21,142 nt of DNA from JBPCRW01 sp050996405 (GTDB taxonomy: Bacteria; Acidobacteriota; Blastocatellia; Pyrinomonadales; Pyrinomonadaceae), in assembly GCA_050996405.1 (NCBI GenBank), contig JBPCRW010000159.1, forward strand, positions 1 to 21,142, written 5' to 3'. A program made the position numbers and the translations under genes. This document shows, piece by piece, positions 5,768-12,295 of the stretch (position 1 is its first letter; the number at the start of each line of letters is the position of its first letter). The notes under the pieces were generated by a model. That model saw nothing but the letters and a program-made list of their open reading frames with translations. It had not been told where the DNA came from and made no database searches.

Positions 5768-5887
5768 ATTAGCTACGAGCAAACACGAAAATTCACGAAA
5801 GTTTTATAAATTTATTTTCGTGTCCTTTCGTGTTTGCTTTGGGTTTTGGTTTTAATTTCGTGAATTTTCGTGAATTTTCGCGGCTAA
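5767..5887. repeat. Intergenic inverted repeat between convergent genes, family B/D
   Basis: The left arm (about 5768-5800) contains a 17-bp segment 5784-5800 perfectly complementary to 5856-5872 and a 13-bp segment (agcaaacacgaaa, ending 5791) complementary to 5826-5838. The left arm can therefore pair with either of two downstream arms. The ends read TTAGCTACGA and TTCGCGGCTAA, like the 1367-1460 element. It lies between the convergent LigD-like and MFS genes, where it could serve as a two-way terminator; that role is inferred. Confidence 0.8.
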
Positions 5888-5893
5888 AAATTC

Positions 5894-7144
5894 TTAAACG
5901 ATAATTTGACTTCGCTGCGTCTTCACAAAATAAACGGCGATAAAAAACGCGGCTGACATAATCGCGGCGGCTGTCCAGAAAGTATGCCGGATGGTCGCGT
6001 CGTCAATTTGATTAAGCGCGTTGTTGAGCAAAACGCCCGCGATAACCGGACCGATTGCGCGCGCTAAACTCGCGCCCGACTGCAAAATTCCGAGTGCTTT
6101 TCCCTGTTCCGCGTCCGAAGCATTTTTTGAAGCGAGAGTCGTCAAAGCCGGTGACGCGAGCGAATTTCCGAGCGAGAAAAAAGCAATGCCGACGAGCAAA
6201 CCGGCTAATCCGCCGAACGCGGGCGAAACAAACGGAACTGCAAAAAGGCTGACCGCGAGCAAAACGCATCCGGCGACGGCGAGCCGCGCTTCGCCGAATT
6301 TTTTGGCGAGCCTGCCGAAAATTCCGCCCTGCAAAATAACCGCTAAAATTCCGATGTAAGCGAACAAATAGCCATTCTGCTCGGCGTTGTAATTAAACCG
6401 TTCCATCGTATAAAGCGCGAAAGAAGTCGTCATTATCGAAAACCCGACGACGATTAAAAAATAAATTATCGTCAGCACGGAAAATCTTTTGTCGCGCAGC
6501 GAATCGAAAAGTTCCGCAAAGCGGTTGCGGCGGCGCGTATATTCTTCACGCGAACGGTCTTTGATTGGTTCGGGCAGAAAAAAGTAGAGCGCGACGGCGT
6601 TGCACAGAGCCATCGCTCCGGCAAAATAAAACGGGACGTGATTTCCGTATTTGCTCAAAATTCCGCCGATTGCGGGACCGAAAACAAAACCCAAACCGAA
6701 CGCCGCGCAGCTTCAACCCATTCACTTGGCGCGATTTTCCTTACTCGTCACGTCGGCGATGTAAGCTTGCGCCGTCGAAATATTTCCGCCCGTGATGCCG
6801 TCCAAAATGCGTCCGGCAAAAATCATCCACAAGGTAGTCGCCGCGCCGACAATAAAAAATCCCGTCGCCGTTCCGAGCAGGCTGAAAAACAAGACGGGGC
6901 GACGACCGTATTTGTCGGAGATGCCGCCCATAATCGGCGAAAAAATAAACTGCATTGTCGAATACGACGCGAAAAGGATTCCTAATTCAAGCGGTGTCGC
7001 GTGAAACTGCGGGCTTTCGATATAAAAAGGGAGAACGGGAATGACGATTCCGAAACCGACGAGGTCTATGAAAATCGTGATAAAAATAATGATTAGCGGC
7101 TTGGTAAAAAACTTTTCGTTATTCGCAGATGTCTGTGTTTGCAT
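5894..7144 (-). pseudogene. MFS transporter (TetA-like) interrupted by two in-frame TGA codons
   Basis: From ATG 7144 the frame encodes an MFS drug/H+ antiporter-like protein: FIDLVGFGIVIPVLPFYIES in the first membrane helix and motif A as GGISDKYGRRPVLFF. Up to ADVTSKENRAK it reads normally. Codons 141 (6722-6724) and 144 (6713-6715) are both TGA. The same frame then resumes with AAFGLGFVFGPAIGG (motif C of helix 5) and runs to TAA at 5894-5896. The total of 416 codons is the normal length, and relatives read KG.G....GAAFG.GF.FGP here. The defect is therefore two stops within 12 bases in an otherwise intact gene, without net frameshift. It is either a recent pseudogene or a local sequence error. 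The start overlaps the end of the Uma2 gene by 26 bp. Confidence 0.85.
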
Positions 7145-7709
7145 TCTTTTCAAAGCGGACGCGGCGGTAAATTTCGTTTAGCGGCAAGGTCAGTTTAACC
7201 GACTGAAATTCGATTTCCGTGTCGGACTCGTCAAAGTAATAAGTTATCCATCGTCCATCGGGCTGGCGACGGTGAAGCTCGATATTTATTTTGTGCTGGT
7301 CAACAATCGCGTATTCCTGAACGCTCGGCATTTGCTGGTAAAAAAGCAGTTTTTCGCGCCGGTCAATTTTCTCGGTTGAAGGCGAAGCGACTTCGATTAT
7401 CAAAATCGGGCGATTGCGAAAATATGGATTTTCGGGGTTTTCCTCGCACGAAACTAAAATGTCCGGGTAATAAATAACGTTTTCCGCCGCCCGAACTTTT
7501 ATTTGTGAATGAAAAACTTCATAAATTGAATTTCGCAGATGAATTGCCAGAGCAGTTAATAAATTTCCCGCGATACGGTTATGGTCAACATCACTGTCGG
7601 GTCTTGGATAAATCTCTCCCCAAAAGTATTCACGCCTGACGGGACTGGTTTTTTCGCCTTCCAGATAATCTTCGACGCTCAGTTTAGTTTTTAGTTTCAA
7701 TAATCCCAT
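7119..7709 (-). CDS. Uma2 family (DUF820) protein, PD-(D/E)XK nuclease-like
   Basis: The 196-residue protein has the Uma2 layout. It opens with LSVEDYLEGEKTSPVRREYFWGEIYPRPDSDVDHNRIAGNLL, continues with a strand YYPDILVSCE carrying the catalytic-type Asp, and then ILIIEVASPSTEKIDRREKLLFYQQMPSVQEYAIVDQ, where E-V-S and the following Lys form the PD-(D/E)XK-like core. These proteins are abundant in Cyanobacteria and other phyla that expand the family; their biological role is not established. ATG 7709 is the first start. It is upstream of and overlaps the MFS gene, so both were probably one transcript. A 93-bp gap separates it from the divergent M61 gene. Confidence 0.88.
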   Translation of the reverse strand: MGLLKLKTKLSVEDYLEGEKTSPVRREYFWGEIYPRPDSDVDHNRIAGNLLTALAIHLRNSIYEVFHSQIKVRAAENVIYYPDILVSCEENPENPYFRNRPILIIEVASPSTEKIDRREKLLFYQQMPSVQEYAIVDQHKINIELHRRQPDGRWITYYFDESDTEIEFQSVKLTLPLNEIYRRVRFEKNANTDICE

Positions 7710-7802
7710 ACGGCAAATTTTAGCAAATAATCGTTTCGTAGTAGAATAACAAACGTAGAATTAACAATAAACGAAACAAAATCTTGACGGAGTTTGCCCG
7801 AC
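7710..7802. promoter_or_regulatory. Divergent promoter region between the Uma2 and M61 genes
   Basis: The two genes are transcribed away from each other, so this 93-bp AT-rich gap must hold promoters for both. TAGAAT occurs twice on the plus strand (7742-7747 and 7756-7761) as candidate -10 boxes for the M61 gene. GTTTCGT (7733-7739) and ACGAAAC (7771-7777) form a 7-bp inverted pair that could be an operator, though this could be chance. GGAG at 7789-7792 is a plausible Shine-Dalgarno for the M61 gene. Confidence 0.4.
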
Positions 7803-9674
7803 ATGATGCGATTAAAAATCAACCGAAAAATCATTTTCATTTTAATCTTTGCGATTATTTTTTCTATGTATCAAGACACAAAAGCCCAAACGAAAAAAAC
7901 AAAAAGTAAAAAAGCGACGGCGACAACTATCGAAACAAAAACAGCCGCGCCGGAAATCAGTTATACAGTTTCGATGTCGAAACCGTGGACGCATCTTTTA
8001 GAAGTCGAAATGCGCTTGAAATCTGCGGCGGCGATGCCGGACGCGGCGGAAATTCAAATGCCGGTCTGGACACCGGGCAGTTATTTGATTCGTGAATACG
8101 CGCGAAACGTGCAGGATTTCGCAGCGAAAGATACGAGCGGAAATAATTTAGCGTGGCAGAAAACCAATAAAAATACGTGGCAAATTGAAACGAAAAAAGT
8201 GAACGAAATTGTTATTACATATCGCGTTTATGCAAATGAATTAACGGTTCGCACGAATGAATTAAACGCCGACCACGCTTTCTGGAACAATGCCGGTTTA
8301 TTGATGAATCCGAAAGGTTTTATCTCCGCGCCCTCAACTTTGAAAGTTATTCCGTTCGGCGCGTGGAAAATTGCGACCGGACTACCGAAAGTCGAAGGCG
8401 CGGAAAATACTTTTCGCGCTCCGAATTTTGATATTTTGTATGATTCGCCGTTTGAGGTCGGAAATTTTAACGAGATTTCATTTACCGTCGAAGGCAAGCC
8501 GCATCGTTTCGTTATCGAAGGCGACGGCAATTACGACCTCAATAAAATCGCCAAAGACACGGCGCGAATCGTCGAACAGGCGTATAAAATTTTCGGCGAA
8601 TTTGGTTACGACAATTACACTTTTATTTTAAATTTGCGCGGCGGCGGCGGTCTTGAACATTTGAATTCGACCGCGTTGCAGTTTAACCGGCTTGGTTTTA
8701 CGACGCGCTATCAAAGTTTTCTGACGCTCGTCGCGCACGAATATTTTCACAATTTTAACGTCAAAAGAATTCGTCCCGACGCGCTCGGACTATTTGATTA
8801 CAACAACGAAAATTACACGCGCCTGTTATGGGTTGCCGAAGGCGGCACGGCTTATTACGAAAATGTTTTAACGATGCGCGCCGGTTTGATGTCGGACAGG
8901 GAATTTTTGTCGCAAATGGCAAACGGAATTCAGGCTTTGCAGAATCGTCCCGGACGTTTTGAAACTTCGCTGGAAGACGCGAGTTTCGATGCCTGGATTA
9001 AGTATTACAGACCGGACGAAAACGCCGTCAACAATCAGATTTCGTATTACGACAAAGGCGACATCGTAAATTTTCTGCTCGATTTGGAAATCCGTAAAAA
9101 TTCAAACGGCGCGAAATCTTTGGACGACGTGATGCGTTATCTTTATACGGAATTTTACAAAAGAGGCAAGAATTATACGCCCGCCGATTATCAGAAAATT
9201 TCTGAAATGATGGCTGGAAAAAGTTTGGAAGATTTTTTTGCAAAATACGTTCGCGGCACGTCGGAGATTGATTACAATTCGATTTTAGACGGTATCGGTT
9301 TGCAGTTAGCGGTCAACGCGACGGGGCGCGAAACGGCTTTCTTAGGCGCGGATTTGCGGCAGGAAGGCGAAAAACTGAATGTCACGTCGCTGCCCGCCGG
9401 AACTCCGGCGTATGAACAGGGTTTGAACACGGGCGACCAGATTATCGCCGTTGACGGCAACCGCGCGTCGCAGACATTTCTGCAAAGTTATTTAGCCGAT
9501 AAAAAAATCGGCGACAAAATCAAACTGACCGTTTTTCGCTTTGACCGGATGCGCGATATTGAAATCGTTTTGGGCGGGCGCGCGCCGCAAAGCTATAAAA
9601 TTACGGCGGTTGCTAATCCGACCGACGCGCAGAGAAAACTTTATTTGGATTATTTCGGAACGGAGTTAAGATAA
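7803..9674 (+). CDS. Secreted M61 family glycyl aminopeptidase with PDZ domain
   Basis: The 623-residue protein begins with a Sec signal peptide ending near MYQDTKAQ. The M61 N-terminal domain (about 55-190) contains MPVWTPGSYLIREYARNVQDF, a family hallmark. The catalytic domain shows GGGGLEHLNST (about 280), HEYFHNFNVKRIRP with zinc ligands His312 and His316 and catalytic Glu313, and WVAEGGTAYYE with the third ligand Glu346. A PDZ domain lies near 500-600 (LPAGTPAYEQGLNTGDQIIAVDG). Such enzymes remove N-terminal Gly or Ala, probably in the periplasm. The start is ATG 7803 with GGAG ten bases upstream; TTG 7794 is also open. No gene around it suggests a specific substrate. Confidence 0.92.
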   Translation: MMRLKINRKIIFILIFAIIFSMYQDTKAQTKKTKSKKATATTIETKTAAPEISYTVSMSKPWTHLLEVEMRLKSAAAMPDAAEIQMPVWTPGSYLIREYARNVQDFAAKDTSGNNLAWQKTNKNTWQIETKKVNEIVITYRVYANELTVRTNELNADHAFWNNAGLLMNPKGFISAPSTLKVIPFGAWKIATGLPKVEGAENTFRAPNFDILYDSPFEVGNFNEISFTVEGKPHRFVIEGDGNYDLNKIAKDTARIVEQAYKIFGEFGYDNYTFILNLRGGGGLEHLNSTALQFNRLGFTTRYQSFLTLVAHEYFHNFNVKRIRPDALGLFDYNNENYTRLLWVAEGGTAYYENVLTMRAGLMSDREFLSQMANGIQALQNRPGRFETSLEDASFDAWIKYYRPDENAVNNQISYYDKGDIVNFLLDLEIRKNSNGAKSLDDVMRYLYTEFYKRGKNYTPADYQKISEMMAGKSLEDFFAKYVRGTSEIDYNSILDGIGLQLAVNATGRETAFLGADLRQEGEKLNVTSLPAGTPAYEQGLNTGDQIIAVDGNRASQTFLQSYLADKKIGDKIKLTVFRFDRMRDIEIVLGGRAPQSYKITAVANPTDAQRKLYLDYFGTELR

Positions 9675-9782
9675 TTTTCAACGCGCGCGGATAAAAAAAA
9701 ACGAAGGCGGAAAATGATAAATCAAAACGACATTTTTCGTTTATCGGTTTCAGTTTTTGTTTCCTCCGACATTTCAAATTTT

Positions 9783-11159
9783 ATGTTTAAAAATCGGTTT
9801 GCAAAACTATTTTTTATTTTCATTTTATTGTCTTTCGTCGGCTGTCAGCAAAACGGATTGCGACCGGCGGCGAATGAGCCGACCGCTCTGCGCGAAGTTT
9901 CGGCTTTAAAACTCAATTTCCGTTTTGAGCCGGACGTTCCCGAACCTGCGGCGGCGAAACAAGCGGCGCAGGCGGATGAAAGAATTCAGTCTGTCCAGAG
10001 CGATTTCGACGCGAACCGGACGCAGGAAGCACTCGACAAAACTCTTTCGTCGCCTGATAAACAGCGCGTTCTGGCGGTTTATCATCGTCCCGAAGACGCG
10101 CAAGCCGAATACCGTCTCGATATGTATGCGGCGGACGGAAAACTGATTAGCAAAATTACGCCGGGCGCGATGGCTGTGCATTTTCCAGATACGATTGTCT
10201 GGTCGCCCGATTCGGGAAATGTTGCATTTGTGGCGATGACCCGCGCGGGCGGGCAGCCGACTCCGGCGGAAACCGCGCCGACTCCGCCGGAAGTAAATAC
10301 GGAAACAAATGCAAACGTCAAAGAAAACACGAACGTAAATGCGGAAACGAATACAAACATCGCGCAGCCGACTCCAGTCGAACCTGCAAAAGCCGTCCTG
10401 ACATTTCGCACCGAGCAGATTTATTCGGCAAATCGTGACGGCGGCGATTTAAAACCGCTGACGCAAAATGAAGGTTTGATTTATTTTTATTTCGTCTGGT
10501 CGCCGGATAGTTCCGCGCTTGCCGCGCTTGCCGCAACGTGGCGCGAATGGCAACTGGGGCAGGCGCAAACCGCGCAGCGCGGAGAAATTTTCATTCCGTC
10601 GGGCAGACCGCGCCTCGTCGAAAAAAACGGGCGCATCAGAATTTTGGATGATAACGTGACGGCGGTTCATCCCGCCTGGTCGCCGGATTCGTCAAAAGTC
10701 GCGCTGGCTTTTGATAAGGAAATTCGGATTTACGACGCAACCGCCGATAATCCGACGCAAGCCGCAATTCCGCTTCGCAACCAGCTTCTGCTTTCATCAA
10801 AAACTTTTGACGACGGGTTGCGGCGCAAAGAACAGAGCGAAAATTCAAACGCCAACGCAAACGGCAACGCGAATGCAAACTCAAACACGAATGTAAATTT
10901 AAATTCAAATGTAAATTCAAATTCAAACGCGAACGCGCCGCAGGTTTTGCCGCCATCAAATTCCGCCGTCAGCGCGCTGCCGGATGAAAATTCGCTCGTT
11001 TCGTTTAACCCGATTATCAAACTCGAATGGACGGAAGATTCGATGCTTTATTTAGAAACCGGCTACGTTAAGGAAATGCAGAATTCGGCAAACAGCGCGC
11101 ATAGCTATCTGCGCTGGCATCGCCTGATTTTCAGCCCGCAACCGTCTGCTGCAAATTAA
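9783..11159 (+). CDS. TolB/WD40-type propeller lipoprotein with Asn-rich linkers
   Basis: The 458-residue product begins MFKNRFAKLFFIFILLSFVGC, a lipoprotein signal with lipobox Cys21, so it is likely membrane-anchored. Propeller-type motifs recur: TIVWSPDSGNVAFVAM, FYFVWSPDSSALAALA, AWSPDSSKVALAFDKEIRIYD and LEWTEDSMLYLE. Two low-complexity Asn/Ala/Thr linkers separate parts of it (about residues 170-205 and 355-385). The upstream frame is open from ATG 9714, adding 23 residues, but ATG 9783 gives a proper lipoprotein signal. Binding partner and function are unknown. Similar Asn-rich linkers are common in secreted proteins of Pyrinomonadaceae-type Acidobacteriota, which supports the taxonomic guess. 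A gap of about 110 bases separates it from the M61 gene. Confidence 0.82.
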   Translation: MFKNRFAKLFFIFILLSFVGCQQNGLRPAANEPTALREVSALKLNFRFEPDVPEPAAAKQAAQADERIQSVQSDFDANRTQEALDKTLSSPDKQRVLAVYHRPEDAQAEYRLDMYAADGKLISKITPGAMAVHFPDTIVWSPDSGNVAFVAMTRAGGQPTPAETAPTPPEVNTETNANVKENTNVNAETNTNIAQPTPVEPAKAVLTFRTEQIYSANRDGGDLKPLTQNEGLIYFYFVWSPDSSALAALAATWREWQLGQAQTAQRGEIFIPSGRPRLVEKNGRIRILDDNVTAVHPAWSPDSSKVALAFDKEIRIYDATADNPTQAAIPLRNQLLLSSKTFDDGLRRKEQSENSNANANGNANANSNTNVNLNSNVNSNSNANAPQVLPPSNSAVSALPDENSLVSFNPIIKLEWTEDSMLYLETGYVKEMQNSANSAHSYLRWHRLIFSPQPSAAN

Positions 11160-11185
11160 AAAATAAACTGATTTGAGGAAAAAAT

Positions 11186-11722
11186 ATGACATACAACAGC
11201 GTCGGAGAAATTTTTGAAGCGATTGACAAAACTGAAGAAAAGTTGAGGCGAAAAGTTTCAAACTTAACCGATGAACAGGCAAATTCGCGCGTTGGCGGCG
11301 AAGGCTGGTCGGTTGCGGAAATCGTCGAACACATCGGAATAGTTGCAAACGGAGTTGTGCAAATTACCGGAAAACTTCTCGCCCAAGCCGAAAGCGAAGG
11401 CGTAAAATCCGACGGAAATTTCAATCCGCCGCTTTCGTTTGCCGAACAATCTGAAACAGTCCGAGATAAAAAACTCGCAGCACCCGAAAGAGTTCGCCCG
11501 CAAAGCAAACAAACAATCGCCGAATCGCTCTTGAAACTCGACGAAGCGCAAAAATCGCTGACGACGCTTCGCCCGCGCGTCGAAGCCGTTGACGCATCAC
11601 GCGCAAAATTCCCGCATCCATTTTTCGGCGATTTAAATTTATATCAATGGCTCGTCGTCGCCGGTTTGCACAAGCTCCGGCATCTTCGGCAAATCGAAAC
11701 GATTTTGGCGGAAAAAGTTTAA
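11186..11722 (+). CDS. DinB family protein
   Basis: The 178-residue protein has the four-helix DinB/DUF664 layout. It contains GGEGWSVAEIVEHI with His49 and, near the C-terminus, WLVVAGLHKLRHLRQIE with His162 and His166. These three histidines form the metal-binding triad of the family. Members include thiol-dependent S-transferases (bacillithiol or mycothiol type), but most have no known reaction, and none is claimed here. TTGAGG sits a suitable distance before ATG 11186. It follows the lipoprotein gene by 26 bp and could be co-transcribed. The length and histidine pattern are typical. Confidence 0.87.
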   Translation: MTYNSVGEIFEAIDKTEEKLRRKVSNLTDEQANSRVGGEGWSVAEIVEHIGIVANGVVQITGKLLAQAESEGVKSDGNFNPPLSFAEQSETVRDKKLAAPERVRPQSKQTIAESLLKLDEAQKSLTTLRPRVEAVDASRAKFPHPFFGDLNLYQWLVVAGLHKLRHLRQIETILAEKV

Positions 11723-11788
11723 TTTTAGAAATCAGTCGGATTTGAGTAGAAGTATAAAAATCCTTATTTCAATACAGAAATTCATGCT

Positions 11789-12028
11789 ATGATTTCCTTT
11801 AAAAGGTATATCAAACCTCTGGAAAATATCGAAATAATTGCCAAACGGTTTTCGATTAGAGAGTTGAAAAATTCGAGGGAAAAATACGGCGGCGAAAATT
11901 GGCGAAAATTAAAAGGCAATGCGTATGTCGAATTGAACGACGGGAAAATTCATTATGCTGAACTGCATTGGTATGAGTGTCACGGCATCGGCAAGCGTAA
12001 AATAAAAGTCAAACGAGTGCTTGATTAG
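11789..12028 (+). CDS. Small conserved-looking protein of unknown function
   Basis: The 79-residue protein is basic, with an N-terminal helix (FKRYIKPLENIEIIAKRFSIRELKNSREKYG) and a beta-type C-terminal half (NWRKLKGNAYVELNDGKIHYAELHWYECHGIGKRKIKVK). I recognise the pattern 'YG...WRKLKG.A.V.L.DG.I..AE.HWYE.HGIG....K.KR' as a recurring uncharacterised family, but I know no function. It is the first of two very small genes two bases apart, an arrangement like TA modules, though neither resembles a known toxin or antitoxin. No clear Shine-Dalgarno is seen at ATG 11789. Confidence 0.7.
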   Translation: MISFKRYIKPLENIEIIAKRFSIRELKNSREKYGGENWRKLKGNAYVELNDGKIHYAELHWYECHGIGKRKIKVKRVLD

Positions 12029-12030
12029 TT

Positions 12031-12255
12031 ATGAAAATTATCGACTTTGCAATTTGTCTGGAAAATTCCGGTTGTGACGATTTGGAACTTAACAAAATTT
12101 ATCCGGTTGTCGAAGCGGAAACCAACGACCCGGAAACTTATCTGCGGATTATCGACGAATCCGAAGAAGATTATATCTATCCGCGAGAAATGTTTGAAAT
12201 TGTTAATCTTCCCGCGCAGGTTCAAAATCGCGTGTTGGAAAATATAGCGGCTTAA
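12031..12255 (+). CDS. Small acidic protein of unknown function
   Basis: The 74-residue acidic protein contains LELNKIYPVVEAE and YLRIIDESEEDYIYPREMFEIVNLP. The pattern 'L...K.Y.V.......G..RVIDESGEDYLYP...F' is shared by many short uncharacterised bacterial proteins and suggests a small beta-barrel. It begins two bases after the preceding stop, so the basic 79-aa and acidic 74-aa products are very probably made together and may bind each other. That interaction is an inference from charge and spacing only. Confidence 0.7.
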   Translation: MKIIDFAICLENSGCDDLELNKIYPVVEAETNDPETYLRIIDESEEDYIYPREMFEIVNLPAQVQNRVLENIAA

Positions 12256-12295
12256 ATTTCTTCACGATTTCGCTCTAACAAGTTAAAATAATCGT

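Noticed and set aside
9675..9782. Structured leader before the propeller lipoprotein gene
   Set aside because: Only imperfect complementarity (about 10 of 14 positions) around 9709-9755 is seen, not above what AT-rich sequence gives by chance.
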